Numbered from the stretch's first letter, positions 16,501-26,894 are shown. The stretch is 64,000 bases of DNA from Peptostreptococcus faecalis (GCF_900240845.1 NZ_OERU01000004.1:30382-94381); one strand, 5' to 3'. Made by a program: numbers and translations. The notes: generated by a model not told the origin, from the sequence alone.

Positions 16501-17309
16501 CATCTCGTATGAATATCGGACAGGTTCTAGAGGTTCATTTAGGTCTTGCAGCTAAAAAACTGGGATGGCATGTTGCCACTTCAGTATTTGATGGAGCTAA
16601 TGAGTATGACATAATGGACGCTTTGGAAGAAGCTGGATATCCAAGAGATGGAAAGCTAAAATTATTTGATGGTCGTACAGGAGATACTTTTGACAATAGA
16701 ATTACAGTAGGATATATGTACTACTTGAAACTTCACCATCTTGTTGATGATAAGCTTCATGCTAGAAGTACTGGTCCTTACTCACTAGTAACTCAGCAGC
16801 CACTAGGTGGTAAAGCTCAGTTTGGTGGACAGAGATTCGGGGAAATGGAAGTTTGGGCTCTAGAAGCATATGGAGCGTCTCACATCCTTCAGGAAATTCT
16901 GACTGTAAAATCAGATGATGTTAAGGGTAGAGTAGAAACATACGAAGCTATAGTGAAGGGCGAAAATATACCTGAACCAGGAATGCCTGAATCATTCAGA
17001 GTATTAATGAAAGAGTTGCAATCACTTTGTTTAGATGTGAATGCACTTGATCAAGATGGAAACTCTATAGACATAAAAGAGTCTGTAGATGAAGAAATCG
17101 ACAGCGAACTTAATATAGATGGAGTAATACCTGAAGACATTGAAGAAACTCATATGATTGAAGAAGTTGTAGATGAAGAATCGGATATCATAGAAGAGTT
17201 TCAAGATGACGATTTTGTAGAAGAAAACTTAGAAGATTTTATAGAAGATAACTCTAACGGTGTGGATTCTGATGGATTTGTAGAAGTTTTCGAAGAAGAG
17301 AGTTATTAA
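13554..17309 (+). CDS. rpoB: DNA-directed RNA polymerase subunit beta
   Basis: Catalytic beta subunit. From the preferred GTG start at 13554 ([19 protein letters not shown]), well spaced from GGGGTGA, it has 1251 residues. Conserved landmarks include the rifampicin-region block [49 protein letters not shown], the [17 protein letters not shown] segment and [21 protein letters not shown] near the C-terminus. The last 75 or so residues form a strongly acidic tail rich in Glu, Asp and Ile beyond the normal end. In the rifampicin region the Ser, Gln, Asp, His, Arg and Ser positions look wild type. rpoC follows after 96 bp; rplL is about 9 kb upstream, so rpoB has its own promoter and leader. Confidence 0.98.
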   Translation: MVPYPVTIGKRERMSFSKINEIADVPNLIEIQMDSYNWFLEEGLKEVFTDISPIEDYTGNLILEFVDYSLDEKPKYDVEECKERDATYCAPLKVKVRLINKETGEIKEQEVFMGDFPLMTDKGTFIINGAERVIVSQLVRSPGVYYSEERDKTGSRLISSTVIPNRGAWLEYETDASGVISVRVDRTRKQPVTVLLRALGIGTDAEILELLGEDERLRITLDKDNTTNVEEGLIEIYKKLRPGEPPTVESASSLLNSLFFDPKRYDLAKVGRHKFNKKLALCYRIMDKVASRDVINEETGETFVKAGERISLDVAKNIQNSGINSVWIEIDEERELKVIGNNFVDIKSHVDFDISDLNIKEDVHYPTLKEILEDYDDEDEIKEIINMNIKALVPKHILLDDIIASISYEFGLFYVIDGKVRVGNPDDIDHLGNRRIRCVGELLQNQVRIGFSRMERVIKERMTVQDMETITPQALVNIRPVSAAIKEFFGSSQLSQFMDQTNPLSELTHKRRLSALGPGGLSRERAGFEVRDVHHSHYGRMCPIETPEGPNIGLINSLSTYAKINEYGFIESPYRKYDKEKQVVTDEIHYLSADEEDIYVRAQANEPLDEGGHFVNDRVICRTVLGAVELVSKDQVDYMDISPKQVVSVATAMIPFLENDDANRALMGSNMQRQAVPLVRREAPIIGTGIEYRAAKDSGAVVVAKNNGIVDRVSADEVVIKKDNGDKDRYKLLKFKRSNSGTCVNQTPIVSTGEKVVAGDVIADGPATDLGEIALGRNCLIAFMTWEGYNYEDAVLINERLIKEDRLSTIHIEEYECEARDTKLGPEEITRDIPNVGENAIKNLDDRGIIRIGAEVDSGDILVGKVTPKGETELTAEERLLRAIFGEKAREVRDTSLKVPHGETGIIVDIKIFTRENGDDLSPGVNELVRCYIAKKRKIKVGDKMAGRHGNKGVISRVLAEEDMPFMEDGTPIDIVLNPQGIPSRMNIGQVLEVHLGLAAKKLGWHVATSVFDGANEYDIMDALEEAGYPRDGKLKLFDGRTGDTFDNRITVGYMYYLKLHHLVDDKLHARSTGPYSLVTQQPLGGKAQFGGQRFGEMEVWALEAYGASHILQEILTVKSDDVKGRVETYEAIVKGENIPEPGMPESFRVLMKELQSLCLDVNALDQDGNSIDIKESVDEEIDSELNIDGVIPEDIEETHMIEEVVDEESDIIEEFQDDDFVEENLEDFIEDNSNGVDSDGFVEVFEEESY

Positions 17310-17405
17310 GGGTTTGTAAGCAATAGGCAAATGGAAAAAATACCTGTGTTTAAATAACATAGTTAATATTAATTATATAATTATCAAAAGAAGGGAGAGA
17401 ACTCC

Positions 17406-20400
17406 TTGTTTGAATTAAACAATTTTGAGTCAATAAAAATAGGCCTAGCTTCTCCAGAAAGAATAAGACAGTGGTCAAGAGGAGAAGTCAAGAAGCCAGA
17501 AACAATAAACTATAGAACTTTAAAGCCAGAGAAGGATGGTCTTTTTTGCGAAAGAATATTTGGGCCTACAAAGGACTGGGAATGCCACTGCGGAAAATAT
17601 AGAAGAGTAAGATACAAAGGTGTAGTTTGTGATAGATGTGGTGTAGAAGTAACTAAAGCAAAAGTAAGAAGAGAGAGAATGGGGCACATAGAATTGGCTG
17701 CCCCAATGTCTCACATTTGGTACTTTAAAGGTATACCTTCTAGAATGGGACTATTGCTAGATATGTCTCCTAGATCTTTGGAAAAAGTACTTTACTTTGC
17801 TTCTTATGTTGTAACAGATCAAGGTGATACAGGATTAGCATATAAGCAAGTTCTTACTGAAAGAGAATATAGAGATGCCGTTGAAAAGTATGGTTATAGC
17901 TTTGAAGTAGGAATAGGTGCTGAAGCAGTAAAGAGATTACTAGAAGACATTGATTTAGATGCTCAATCAAAAGAGCTAAGAGAAGCTCTTAAAGATGCAA
18001 CAGGGCAAAAAAGAGTTAGAACAATAAGAAGATTGGAAGTCGTTGAAGCGTTTAAAAAATCTGAAAATAAACCAGAATGGATGATATTAGAAGCTATTCC
18101 AGTTATTCCTCCAGACTTGAGACCTATGGTACAACTTGACGGTGGAAGATTTGCTACATCTGACTTGAATGATTTATATAGAAGAGTAATAAATAGAAAT
18201 AATAGATTAAAGAGATTATTAGAACTTGGAGCGCCAGATATAATAGTTAGAAACGAAAAAAGAATGCTTCAAGAAGCTGTAGATGCATTGATTGACAATG
18301 GTAGAAGAGGAAGACCTGTAACAGGGCCAGGAAATAGACCTCTTAAATCATTATCTGATATGCTAAAAGGTAAGCAAGGTCGTTTCAGACAGAACTTACT
18401 TGGAAAAAGAGTTGACTATTCTGGACGTTCAGTAATAGTTGTTGGACCGGAATTGAAATTCTATCAGTGTGGTCTTCCTAAGAAAATGGCTCTAGAACTA
18501 TTCAAGCCATTTGTTATGGATAAATTAGTTTCTAAGGGATTTGCACATAATATTAAGAGTGCAAAGACTATGGTAGAAAAAGTTAAGCCAGAAGTTTGGG
18601 ATGTACTAGAAGAAGTAATAAAGAACCATCCAGTATTGCTTAACCGTGCCCCTACGCTACATAGACTTGGTATTCAGGCATTTGAGCCAATTCTAGTGGA
18701 TGGTAAGGCAATCAAGCTTCACCCTCTTGTTTGTACAGCGTACAATGCCGACTTCGATGGTGACCAGATGGCTGTTCACGTTCCGTTGTCAGTAGAAGCA
18801 CAGGCGGAAGCTAGATACTTGATGCTTTCTGTAAACAATATACTAGCACCTAAAGATGGAGCGCCTATTACGACTCCTTCACAGGATATGGTCCTTGGAT
18901 CATACTACTTGACAATAGAAGCTCAGGAAGGTGCAAAGGGTACAGGAAGTGTATTTAAAGACTACAATGAACTACTGCTTTCTTACTTCAACAAGAAGGT
19001 AGAATTGCATGCTCTTGTAAAAATGAGAGTAACTCTTCCTGATGGAAGAAGTTCTTTGATAGAAAGTACTGTAGGTAGATTCATATTTAATGAAGGTATA
19101 CCTCAAGACTTAGGATTTGTAGATAGAGAGAAAGATCCATTTAGTTTGGAAGCAGATTTCTTAGCTGATAAAAAGAGCTTAGGAAAAATAATAGATAAAT
19201 GCTTTAGAAAGCACGGAAATACTAAGACTGCCGAATTACTTGACTACATAAAGGGAATGGGATACAAATTCTCTACTGTAGGAGGTATTACAGTTGCGGT
19301 TGCTGATATGGATATCCCAGAAGCTAAGTACGAATATATTAAGATTGCAGATGCATTAGTAGATAAGTATGAAAGAGCTTATAGAAGAGGTCTTATATCA
19401 GATGAAGAAAGATATGAAAAAGTAATAGAAACATGGACAGAAACTACTGAAAAAGTAACGGATGCTCTAATGGAAGGTCTTGATAGAATGAATAACATCT
19501 TTATCATGGCGCATTCAGGAGCCAGAGGTTCAAAGAACCAGATAAGACAGTTAGCTGGTATGCGTGGTCTTATGGCCAATGCATCTGGTAAAACAGTGGA
19601 AATTCCAGTTAAATCTAACTTCCGTGAAGGTTTATCAGTAATGGAATACTTTACTTCTTCACACGGTGCCAGAAAAGGTCTTGCCGATACAGCACTTCGT
19701 ACAGCCGATTCAGGTTACTTGACTAGAAGACTAGTTGATGTCAGCCAGGACGTTATTGTTAGAGATATTGACTGTGGAACAAAAGAAACTACAGATGTAT
19801 TTGCAATAAAAGATGGAAGCGAAGTAATAGAAGAGCTAAGAGACAGAGTAATAGGAAGATATACAATAGATCCTATTGTACATCCTGAAACTGGTGAAGT
19901 TATTATAGGTGGAGATCAGATGATTCTAGAAGAAGACGCCGACAGATTGGTAAATTCTGGAATAGAAGATGTAAAAATAAGAACTGTTCTAAACTGTAAA
20001 ACAGAGCATGGTGTATGTGCTAAATGCTACGGTAGAAACCTTGCTACAGGAAAATCTGTAAACATTGGTGAATCTGTAGGTATTATAGCCGCTCAGTCAA
20101 TTGGTGAGCCGGGTACACAGCTTACAATGCGTACTTTCCATACAGGTGGGGTTGCCGGAGGAGATATCACGCAGGGTCTTCCTAGAGTTGAGGAGCTTTT
20201 CGAAGCTCGTAAACCAAAGGGGCTTGCTGTAATAACAGAAGTTGCCGGTAGCGTACGTATTGATGAAACAGGAAAGAGAAAAGAAGTAATTGTAACACCA
20301 CAAGATGGTGAAGCAGAAGTATATGCAATTCCTTATGGCTCAAGATTAAGAGTAAGAGAAGGAGATTATGTAAGTGCCGGAGAACCACTTACTCAAGGTT

Positions 20401-20909
20401 CTATTAACCCTCATGACATTGTAAGGGTAAATGGAATTGGTGGAGTTCAGGACTACATAGTAAAAGAAGTTCAAAGAGTTTATAGAATGCAGGGTGTTGA
20501 TATAAACGATAAGCATATAGAAGTAATAGTTAGACAGATGCTATCTAAGGTTAAAGTTGAGGATCCAGGTGATACAGGACTTCTACCAGGTGGATACGAA
20601 GATGTGCTAAACTATAACAAGTGTAATGAAGCTGCTCTTGAAAAGGGAGAAAGACCAGCTGTTGCAAAGAGAGTACTATTAGGTATAACTAAGGCATCTC
20701 TAGCTACAGAATCATTCTTATCAGCAGCATCATTCCAGGAAACTACAAGAGTTCTTACTGATGCAGCAATAAAGGGTAAGGAAGACCACTTAATAGGTCT
20801 AAAAGAAAATGTAATCCTAGGTAAATTAATACCTGCGGGAACTGGAATGAAAAAATATAGAAATATAGCAATTGAAAAAGAAGAAGAGGTAGAAGAAGAA
20901 CTTTTCTAA
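17406..20909 (+). CDS. rpoC: DNA-directed RNA polymerase subunit beta'
   Basis: Second catalytic subunit, 1167 residues. The TTG start ([24 protein letters not shown]) has an AAGGGAG ribosome-binding site. The N-terminal zinc motif [23 protein letters not shown], the active-site [16 protein letters not shown], the bridge helix and trigger loop region ([26 protein letters not shown]) and the second zinc site ([13 protein letters not shown]) are all present. It is cotranscribed with rpoB and followed by a strong terminator, so the usual downstream genes (an L7Ae-like gene, rpsL, rpsG) are not linked here. Confidence 0.98.
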   Translation: MFELNNFESIKIGLASPERIRQWSRGEVKKPETINYRTLKPEKDGLFCERIFGPTKDWECHCGKYRRVRYKGVVCDRCGVEVTKAKVRRERMGHIELAAPMSHIWYFKGIPSRMGLLLDMSPRSLEKVLYFASYVVTDQGDTGLAYKQVLTEREYRDAVEKYGYSFEVGIGAEAVKRLLEDIDLDAQSKELREALKDATGQKRVRTIRRLEVVEAFKKSENKPEWMILEAIPVIPPDLRPMVQLDGGRFATSDLNDLYRRVINRNNRLKRLLELGAPDIIVRNEKRMLQEAVDALIDNGRRGRPVTGPGNRPLKSLSDMLKGKQGRFRQNLLGKRVDYSGRSVIVVGPELKFYQCGLPKKMALELFKPFVMDKLVSKGFAHNIKSAKTMVEKVKPEVWDVLEEVIKNHPVLLNRAPTLHRLGIQAFEPILVDGKAIKLHPLVCTAYNADFDGDQMAVHVPLSVEAQAEARYLMLSVNNILAPKDGAPITTPSQDMVLGSYYLTIEAQEGAKGTGSVFKDYNELLLSYFNKKVELHALVKMRVTLPDGRSSLIESTVGRFIFNEGIPQDLGFVDREKDPFSLEADFLADKKSLGKIIDKCFRKHGNTKTAELLDYIKGMGYKFSTVGGITVAVADMDIPEAKYEYIKIADALVDKYERAYRRGLISDEERYEKVIETWTETTEKVTDALMEGLDRMNNIFIMAHSGARGSKNQIRQLAGMRGLMANASGKTVEIPVKSNFREGLSVMEYFTSSHGARKGLADTALRTADSGYLTRRLVDVSQDVIVRDIDCGTKETTDVFAIKDGSEVIEELRDRVIGRYTIDPIVHPETGEVIIGGDQMILEEDADRLVNSGIEDVKIRTVLNCKTEHGVCAKCYGRNLATGKSVNIGESVGIIAAQSIGEPGTQLTMRTFHTGGVAGGDITQGLPRVEELFEARKPKGLAVITEVAGSVRIDETGKRKEVIVTPQDGEAEVYAIPYGSRLRVREGDYVSAGEPLTQGSINPHDIVRVNGIGGVQDYIVKEVQRVYRMQGVDINDKHIEVIVRQMLSKVKVEDPGDTGLLPGGYEDVLNYNKCNEAALEKGERPAVAKRVLLGITKASLATESFLSAASFQETTRVLTDAAIKGKEDHLIGLKENVILGKLIPAGTGMKKYRNIAIEKEEEVEEELF

Positions 20910-20924
20910 AACCTTAAAATAATT

Positions 20925-20970
20925 AAAGCCTCCAAAGTTGGATTTTATTCCGATTTTGGAGGCTTTTTTA
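20925..20970 (+). terminator. terminator after rpoC
   Basis: AAAGCCTCCAAA / TTTTGGAGGCTTT stem with a T-run, 15 bp after the rpoC stop. Confidence 0.92.
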
Positions 20971-20979
20971 TTAAAAAAC

Positions 20980-21046
20980 ACTAGTATGTATTGCAAGCTA
21001 TACTTATCTATTGTATAATAAAAAACAACTAGTATGGAATACAAGT
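20980..21046. promoter_or_regulatory. paired PadR-type operators around a sigma-A promoter
   Basis: Site 2 (21028-21046) is ACTAGTATGGAATACAAGT, a near-perfect dyad ACTnGTAT-nnn-ATACnAGT. Site 1 (20980-20998) shares the left half ACTAGTATG and has a degenerate right half TTGCAAGC. They bracket a promoter with -35 TTGCAA (20991-20996), 17 bp, and -10 TATAAT (21014-21019): site 1 covers the -35 and site 2 lies just after the start point. The nearby padR gene (22028) is the likely regulator. The promoter drives the DUF1129-padR-DUF1129 set. Confidence 0.6.
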
Positions 21047-21153
21047 TAGCTTTTTTAGATAAAATTTATATTAGTAATGACAATAATTTAATTAAAAATG
21101 AACTATTTATTAAAGCATAGATAATGAAATAAGGTAACGATTGGAGGGATAGA

Positions 21154-21963
21154 ATGGCAGAAGCAAAAGAAAATGAAAGAATCTATAAATTATATGAAAG
21201 GCTTACAGAAGAAAATAAGACTTACTATGAAGAATTAAGTCTATATATAAATTCAAAAGGAGCTTTTAAAAATGAAAAGGAAATAAATAGTATTTTGGAA
21301 GAAATCTTACTAGACATACTTATTGCTCAAAAAGATGGAATTAGTGCAGAGAGCTACTTTGGTAAAAATTCATATATAATTGCAGATGAAATAATTTTAA
21401 ATTTAAACTCTGGCATAAAAAATAATATGTTGGAAATTATAAGTGGACTTGTGATTTTCTATTTGGTTATTATGGGGGTTGATGTTATATTTCCGAATAA
21501 ATCACTGGATATAGGCTCATCAATATTAGTCATTTTTATAGTATCTGGCGTTATGGCTATGGTATCTAGACAAGTTGGAGTATCTGTATATAAAAAGCAT
21601 TACAAAATATATGAGAATATAGCGTATTTGATATCAGGTCTATGTTATTTATTTATGATTGAGAGTGATAAAATATTTAATACTCCATTTAAAATTGATA
21701 CGAGTGGAAGCACAGGGTTAATTATTATTATATTCTGTGCCTTACTATCATATATGTATTTTAGACGTGAATACAGTAAAAAAGAAATGGTGCGTTTAAT
21801 TTTACCTACAATAATTGTGCTTTTGCTGGCGGGAATAATAACTAGAATACAGATATTTATACCGTATTTAATAGGAGAATCTGGAAAATTTATAATAACA
21901 AGTGCAATTTTTGTAATTCTAGGTGGATATTATTTTGGACTGTACCTTAAATCTATAGATTAG
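21154..21963 (+). CDS. DUF1129/HAAS-type membrane protein (copy 1)
   Basis: A 269-residue protein with a soluble N-terminal helical domain of about 85 residues (LTEENKTYYEELSLYIN, then EEILLDILIAQKDGISAESYFGK, ADEIILNL) and six or so hydrophobic helices. The N-terminal pattern is that of DUF1129/HAAS proteins, which are commonly encoded next to PadR regulators and thought to act in membrane-linked signalling. It is paralogous to the protein at 22363-23202, with padR between them, an arrangement suggesting duplication around the regulator. The start ATG follows GGAGGG. Biochemical function is unknown. Confidence 0.7.
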   Translation: MAEAKENERIYKLYERLTEENKTYYEELSLYINSKGAFKNEKEINSILEEILLDILIAQKDGISAESYFGKNSYIIADEIILNLNSGIKNNMLEIISGLVIFYLVIMGVDVIFPNKSLDIGSSILVIFIVSGVMAMVSRQVGVSVYKKHYKIYENIAYLISGLCYLFMIESDKIFNTPFKIDTSGSTGLIIIIFCALLSYMYFRREYSKKEMVRLILPTIIVLLLAGIITRIQIFIPYLIGESGKFIITSAIFVILGGYYFGLYLKSID

Positions 21964-22027
21964 ATAATAAACAAAATAAATATATGGATTAAAGTAATAT
22001 AATTATTCTAAGAGAGGTGATATAAAT

Positions 22028-22363
22028 ATGCAATCAAAATCGTCATCTCAGATGTTAAAGGGAATTTTGTCAGGGAGTATATTAGTCCTTTTATCTAAAG
22101 AAGCTATGTACGGATATAATATAGGCGTAAAATTATCAGAGCTTGGATTTGAAGAAATACCAAGAGGTACTATATATCCCCTTTTGCTGTCTCTTGAAAA
22201 AAAAGGATTTATCGAAGGGGAGTTTAGACCGTCAGCAGATGGACCTGATAGAAAATACTACTCTCTAACATCAGAGGGAAAAGAAGAAAGAGATATTTTT
22301 AAAAAAAATTGGAATGAATTAAAAATAGCAGTAGATACATTATTGAAGGAGGGATGCGATTGA
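22028..22363 (+). CDS. PadR family transcriptional regulator
   Basis: A 111-residue winged-helix regulator with the PadR core (LKGILSGSILVLLSKEAMYGYNIGVKLSELGF, PRGTIYPLLLSLEKKGFIEGEF, GPDRKYYSLTSEGKEE). Start ATG follows AGAGGTGAT. The stop overlaps the next ATG (TGATG at 22361-22365), so translation is coupled to the second DUF1129 gene. It probably represses its own cluster through the dyads at 20980-21046. The inducer is unknown; PadR proteins often respond to small hydrophobic molecules or envelope cues. Confidence 0.85.
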   Translation: MQSKSSSQMLKGILSGSILVLLSKEAMYGYNIGVKLSELGFEEIPRGTIYPLLLSLEKKGFIEGEFRPSADGPDRKYYSLTSEGKEERDIFKKNWNELKIAVDTLLKEGCD

Positions 22364-23202
22364 TGAAAAGATATAATTTAGTGGAAGAAATAAATTTGTT
22401 AAGCGAAAATATGTCTATAGAAAATAAAAAATACTGTGATGATTTGATCACTTATATGCGAGTTAAAGGTTTTTTAAAAAATGAAGAGGATATAAACGAG
22501 ATTCTTCTAGAAATATTAAAAGATATTTTAGATGCTCAAGCACAAGGTGTCAAAGCTCAAGACTATTTTGGAAAAAATCCTAAAGAAATTGCGGATGAAA
22601 TTTTATATGAATTACCAATTGACTTAAATACAAGTTTCAAAATTTTGTCATATATATTAATAGGGTACATATTTTTTATGGCAATTCCAAGTATTATTTT
22701 TTCTCAAAAACCTTTAGATGTAGGCAATTTTTTGATAAATGCTGTATTTATAATATCAATAGCATTGGTGATTTTTTACGTTCAAGGTAGGTCTGTATAT
22801 GGCAAAAAAAGAAAGATTTATAACTTGATATCTATCGTAGTATTTATAATTGCTGTAAATATTTCAATAACAATATCTAACGTTGTAAGCACTCCTTTGC
22901 AGATATCGACAAAAGGATGGATGGGGATAGGATTAATATTAGTATCATTTTTTGTTCTGGCACTTTTATATTACAAAGGTGATGAAAATGATAAAAAGAT
23001 GCTGCTGATATTTATTCCTTTGGTTATGTCTTCTGGGGTTGCGGGGATTATTACAAGAATAGAATTTTTTATGGAATTCACAAAAACAACTGAAGGGAAG
23101 ATATTCGTATACATAGCTATGCTATTATTGACGCTATTACAGTATTTTGTAATATACAGGAAAATGAAGAAGCAAAATAATATTAAAAAAATTAATATTT
23201 AG
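22363..23202 (+). CDS. DUF1129/HAAS-type membrane protein (copy 2)
   Basis: Paralogue of the 21154 gene, with the same N-terminal domain (LLSENMSIENKKYCDDLITYM, LEILKDILDAQAQGVKAQDYFGKNPKEIADEIL) and multiple transmembrane helices. The ATG at 22363 overlaps the padR stop and is well spaced from GGAGGG; an ATG at 22354 overlaps that site and was rejected. By family knowledge it is a membrane partner of PadR-type control, but its exact role is not known. Confidence 0.7.
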   Translation: MKRYNLVEEINLLSENMSIENKKYCDDLITYMRVKGFLKNEEDINEILLEILKDILDAQAQGVKAQDYFGKNPKEIADEILYELPIDLNTSFKILSYILIGYIFFMAIPSIIFSQKPLDVGNFLINAVFIISIALVIFYVQGRSVYGKKRKIYNLISIVVFIIAVNISITISNVVSTPLQISTKGWMGIGLILVSFFVLALLYYKGDENDKKMLLIFIPLVMSSGVAGIITRIEFFMEFTKTTEGKIFVYIAMLLLTLLQYFVIYRKMKKQNNIKKINI

Positions 23203-23290
23203 CTAAAAAAAGGTTTGCAAATGACTTTTGGGATATTAATACAAGATATATATAATTAATAAAAATAGATAAAATTTTATGGAGGGAAAA

Positions 23291-23734
23291 ATGGTAGAAT
23301 TTAAGGATTTTCAGAAAAAGAATAGGCAAGAATTATTGGATATGATGATGGTTTTTTATAAATCAGATGCAGTGGATGAACCAATAGCAGATAATATTAT
23401 AAAAAAGCTTCTAGATGACATTCTAAAGGGAGAATATCAAATCAGAGGGATAGAACTATACTATGATTCAAAACTAGCTGGATTTGGTATTATAACGTCT
23501 TATTATACTAGTGAAATTGCAGGTACTACAGTTCAATTTGAAGATGTATATATAAAAGATGAATACAGAAGCAAAGGCATTGGAAGAAAGTATTTCCCAT
23601 CAATGATGAAAGAATATCCTAACGCTTCTAGATTTAGATTGGAAGTTGCTCCTGAAAATGAAAGAGCTATTAAATTGTATAAAGAACTAGGGTTTGAAAA
23701 GCTAGATTACAATCAGATGATTTCTGATATGTAG
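23291..23734 (+). CDS. GNAT family N-acetyltransferase
   Basis: Transfers an acetyl group from acetyl-CoA to an amine of unknown identity. The 147-residue product shows the acetyl-CoA-binding motif A VYIKDEYRSKGIGRKYF (R/Q-x-x-G-x-G/A type) and motif B LEVAPENERAIKLYKELGFEKL. GGAGG lies inside the apparent upstream extension, so ATG 23291 (MVEFKDFQKK) is preferred over 23279. It is a single gene with a terminator directly after it. The substrate cannot be read from sequence. Confidence 0.82.
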   Translation: MVEFKDFQKKNRQELLDMMMVFYKSDAVDEPIADNIIKKLLDDILKGEYQIRGIELYYDSKLAGFGIITSYYTSEIAGTTVQFEDVYIKDEYRSKGIGRKYFPSMMKEYPNASRFRLEVAPENERAIKLYKELGFEKLDYNQMISDM

Positions 23735-23741
23735 AGATAAG

Positions 23742-23782
23742 AAAAAAGATATAGAGAGTATACACTCTCTATATCTTTTTTT
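23742..23782. terminator. bidirectional terminator
   Basis: AAAAAAGATATAGAGAGT and its exact complement around a 4-nt loop, with A and T runs. It is shared by the convergent GNAT and rhodanese genes. Confidence 0.92.
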
Positions 23783-23784
23783 AT

Positions 23785-24525
23785 TTACTGAAATTTATAA
23801 TCGAATTCTTTTGCACCATCAATTGCATTTACTACATTTTTATATCCTTTTTCAGTTAATTTACCGGCTATTTCAGCAGATTTATTACCTGTATAGCAGA
23901 AAACATATATAGCTTCATTTTTGTCTTTAGGAAGTTTTCCTTCTTCTTGATCAAAAGTATCAGGAAGTATATTTACAGCATTTTTGAAAGTTTTATCCTT
24001 AAAGTCCTTTTCATCTCTAGAGTCTATTATGAAAGATGCTTTTCCTTCATCAATATCTTTTTGGAACTGTGGTCCAAGGACACTTGAGAAAGTAACTAAA
24101 TCATATTTGAAGTCTTTAACTCCTTGAGCATTGTAAACTTTTGTAAATCCTTTATCGATAAGAATTTTTGCAGCATCGCCACTCTTCTTTCCAGAATTAC
24201 AGTAAAGAACTACATCTTTGTCTTTGAAATCAGCTATTGATTCTGAGTCTTTTTCAAAAGTGTCAATAGGCATGTTTATTGCAAATTTAAGATGTCCTTC
24301 ACCATATTCTTTTGAATCCCTAACATCCACTACAAGATATTTTTCCTTTTCCTTTTTGTCGCTTTCTATCTTTGCTAAATCTTCACCTTTCATTTCTAAA
24401 ACTTTTGCAGTGCTAGATGTTTCTTCAGATGATTTAGCCGCATCTTCAGACGGTTTTTGGCCGCAACCAGTCACCCCTATTGTGATAGTCATTAGGGTAG
24501 CCGCTAATAAATACTTTAATTTCAT
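23785..24525 (-). CDS. lipoprotein with two rhodanese-like domains
   Basis: A surface-exposed lipoprotein of 246 residues. The signal peptide ends in a lipobox (GVTGC, Cys21). Rhodanese domain 1 (about residues 40-140) has the active-site loop YCNSGKKSG, and domain 2 (about 150-246) has FCYTGNKSA. Both loops keep the catalytic Cys, so sulfurtransferase or related chemistry outside the membrane is possible. GGAGG precedes the ATG, and a TATAAT lies 30 bp further upstream (24555-24560, minus strand). It is monocistronic. The sulfur donor and acceptor are unknown. Confidence 0.85.
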   Translation of the reverse strand: MKLKYLLAATLMTITIGVTGCGQKPSEDAAKSSEETSSTAKVLEMKGEDLAKIESDKKEKEKYLVVDVRDSKEYGEGHLKFAINMPIDTFEKDSESIADFKDKDVVLYCNSGKKSGDAAKILIDKGFTKVYNAQGVKDFKYDLVTFSSVLGPQFQKDIDEGKASFIIDSRDEKDFKDKTFKNAVNILPDTFDQEEGKLPKDKNEAIYVFCYTGNKSAEIAGKLTEKGYKNVVNAIDGAKEFDYKFQ

Positions 24526-24831
24526 TTTTAATCCTCCTTATAATTTATGAGTTAATTATACAATATTTATAAAGAAAAATGTTTGCATAGCATATCTTAT
24601 TCAAAAATTCAATTAGAGGAACATTTGATATAAGAAAAAACAATACATAAATAAGTAGAATAAAATTATTATCTTTAAAATAAATGTAATATAAAAATAT
24701 AAAAGGTTTTTATCAATTTATGTCGAAAACAATTGTAATACTATTCTGATAATTATTTAAGAAAAGAATAGATTTAGAACTTTGCTTATTATATTATATA
24801 GTAAGCATCAAAAAATGGAGGTCGATTTATT
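24526..24831. other. A/T-rich intergenic region between divergent genes
   Basis: Apart from the minus-strand TATAAT at 24555-24560, no ORF with a ribosome-binding site, no T-run hairpin and no tRNA-like sequence is seen. GCTTA...TAAGC arms around 24783-24805 form a loose A/T dyad before the next gene. Confidence 0.5.
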
Positions 24832-25458
24832 ATGATGGAAAATATGGTGATGGCTAGATTTAAAAATTTGGAAGATGCAAAGTCTGTATACACATATATG
24901 AAAAATAGTGCAATTGATTCAAATATTGATTTTAAGGCATTGCAAATAGTCTTATTGGAAAATGATGAAGGTAGGATAAATGTTTTAGATCAATATACTG
25001 AGAAATTATCTGAATTTGGGAAAACTGTAATAGGAGGACTTGCAGGGTTAGTACTTGGAGTAATGATAGGACCTTTTGCAGGCTTTGTATTAGGTGGAGT
25101 AGGAGCTATGATAGGTTCAGGTTTTGATATAACCGATCAGAGTGAATCTGAAGGTATGTTGTATCAGATGTATTCTAGAATATACCACGGGGATATAGTG
25201 ATTCTTGCGATTGTTCAGGAGGAAGATGAACTAGTATTAAATAGTGCAGTAGGTAAAAAAGCAATTGATATATATAGATGGAATGCAGCAGAAATTAAGG
25301 AAGAGGCAGAATATGCTACAGAAATAAGAGAGAATTTAGTTAAGGATGTAAGAAAAAAATTAAAAGCAGAAAAAAATCAAACTCGTAAGAGCAAAATCGA
25401 AGAGTATAAAGAAAGTATAAAAGAAGAGTTCAATAAAATAGGTAAGAAAGATAAATAA
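24832..25458 (+). CDS. glycine-zipper membrane protein, unknown function
   Basis: A 208-residue protein. An N-terminal alpha/beta region (MVMARFKNLEDAKSVYTYM, FKALQIVLLEND) resembles DUF1269-like proteins, a Gly-rich hydrophobic hairpin follows (VIGGLAGLVLGVMIGPFAGFVLGGVGAMIGSG, residues about 65-98), and the C-terminus is a long, charged helix likely to be coiled coil. GGAGG lies 10 bp before the first of two adjacent ATGs. It may be cotranscribed with the hydrolase at 25519. The gly-zipper suggests membrane insertion or oligomerisation. Confidence 0.65.
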   Translation: MMENMVMARFKNLEDAKSVYTYMKNSAIDSNIDFKALQIVLLENDEGRINVLDQYTEKLSEFGKTVIGGLAGLVLGVMIGPFAGFVLGGVGAMIGSGFDITDQSESEGMLYQMYSRIYHGDIVILAIVQEEDELVLNSAVGKKAIDIYRWNAAEIKEEAEYATEIRENLVKDVRKKLKAEKNQTRKSKIEEYKESIKEEFNKIGKKDK

Positions 25459-25470
25459 ATATTTATAAGG

Positions 25471-25496
25471 GAGGGGGCGTTTATAACGACCCCCTC
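25471..25496 (+). other. GC-rich hairpin between two genes, no T-run
   Basis: GAGGGGG (25471-25477) pairs with CCCCCTC (25490-25496). It stands out in an A/T-rich genome but no U-tract follows, so it may be an mRNA processing or stability hairpin rather than a terminator. Confidence 0.45.
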
Positions 25497-25518
25497 AATT
25501 TGAAAAGAGAGTGAAGAA

Positions 25519-26691
25519 ATGAACAACATAATGGATTATATAGAATGGAGAGGTGATTTATCCTTTTCGAATGCTGAGTTTAATGAAGTAGATAGTTTAA
25601 TATTATCTGAATTGTCGTATTTGAATTTTGGTTTTTTGAAAAATAAGTCTACGCTGAAAGAAGCTACAATTTTATATTTCAAAAATAAGAAGGTAAAAGA
25701 AAAACTTCCTGAGTATGCTACAACGGATTTTATTTGCAAAGTAGAAAAATTATTGATTAAAGCGGCAAATAGCACAAGATTTAAAGATTTATTGATGAGT
25801 GATTATATTGATAAGTATGATGAAGTCAATCAGAGCCAATTTTCTGCGATTACTTTTACATTTAAGGATATAATTTATGTTGCATTTAGAGGTACAGATG
25901 ATACTTTGCTAGGGTTTAAAGAAGATTTTAATATGAGTTTTTCTACGCCTGTGCAAGGTCAATTAGAAGCAGTAAAGTATTTAAAGCGTATATTAGAAAA
26001 AAATGAAAAAGGAAAAATAATTGTAGGTGGTCATTCAAAAGGTGGAAATCTAGCAGTGTACTCTGTGTATGGATTAGATGAGAACCTTAGAAATAGGGTC
26101 GATTGCATATATAATTATGATGGTCCAGGATTTGTGGAATCGATAGTGTCTTCAGATTTGTATAAGGAAACAGTTAAAAAGTCTAAAAAATATATACCTA
26201 AAGATTCTGTTGTGGGGATATTGATGAATGATGATAAGGACTATTTTGTGGTAGATGCAAAGGGAAATACTGGTTTTATTCAACACGATGGATTTAATTG
26301 GGCAGTAAAAGGAAGTAAATTTGTATTGATGAATAATAGAACGTCTACGTCTTCATTCGTTGATAGTACACTAAATGGATGGCTTGAGGGACTTGATAGA
26401 GAAGAAAGAAGAGCTTTTATAAACGAAGTCTACGATATTATTACGACATCTACAGAGGCGAAAAGAATAAATGAAATCACTGATAACGCATTGAAAGTAT
26501 CGGTTAATATAGTTAAAAATATGGCTGGAAAAGACAGTGAAAAAAAAGAAATGATGCAACGAATGATATATAGACTTATTCAAAGTGGATCTAATGTTAG
26601 AAAAAAAGATAAAAGATCAAAAAAAATAAAGAGAAAAATATTTAGTAAAATTAAAGTATTAAATTTAAAAAATAAGTTGGAGCACAAATAA
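25519..26691 (+). CDS. Mbeg1-like (DUF2974) alpha/beta hydrolase
   Basis: A 390-residue cytoplasmic lipase-like protein. Diagnostic features are the DUF2974 N-terminal block (FSNAEFNEVDSLILSELSYLNF), the oxyanion region VAFRGTDDTLLGFKEDF, and the nucleophile elbow GGHSKGGNLAVYS with the catalytic Ser. The late segment QHDGFNWAVKG may carry the His. The C-terminus (KKDKRSKKIKRKIF) is basic. It starts with a modest ribosome-binding site after a GC-rich hairpin. The natural ester or lipid substrate is unknown. Confidence 0.8.
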   Translation: MNNIMDYIEWRGDLSFSNAEFNEVDSLILSELSYLNFGFLKNKSTLKEATILYFKNKKVKEKLPEYATTDFICKVEKLLIKAANSTRFKDLLMSDYIDKYDEVNQSQFSAITFTFKDIIYVAFRGTDDTLLGFKEDFNMSFSTPVQGQLEAVKYLKRILEKNEKGKIIVGGHSKGGNLAVYSVYGLDENLRNRVDCIYNYDGPGFVESIVSSDLYKETVKKSKKYIPKDSVVGILMNDDKDYFVVDAKGNTGFIQHDGFNWAVKGSKFVLMNNRTSTSSFVDSTLNGWLEGLDREERRAFINEVYDIITTSTEAKRINEITDNALKVSVNIVKNMAGKDSEKKEMMQRMIYRLIQSGSNVRKKDKRSKKIKRKIFSKIKVLNLKNKLEHK

Positions 26692-26795
26692 AATATATTG
26701 TTGAATTAAAAATCTTCAATATTTAGACAAATTGTAGATTATATATTTAGTGAAATTTTGTTATATATTTAATAAAAAGTAGAGGGCAAAATATA

Positions 26796-26824
26796 TTGAA
26801 AATAGGGCTAAGTTATGGTATCAT
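26796..26824 (+). promoter_or_regulatory. promoter of the pyrF-carAB operon
   Basis: TTGAAA (26796-26801), 17 bp, TATCAT (26819-26824). It lies about 75 bp upstream of the PyrR-binding loop, as expected for an attenuated pyr operon. Confidence 0.7.
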
Positions 26825-26894
26825 GTTTAACAGAGTATACAAGTGAAATCGTACAGAGATGCGATGAGTATGCCAAAAAAAGTAGATGAAGTCT

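Noticed and set aside
25471..25500. Intrinsic terminator before the Mbeg1-like gene
   Set aside because: Stem is strong but no T-run follows on either strand; kept as a hairpin of unknown role.
26692..26795. Non-coding RNA between the hydrolase gene and the pyr promoter
   Set aside because: Only A/T-rich sequence without a stable fold or promoter-terminator pair.
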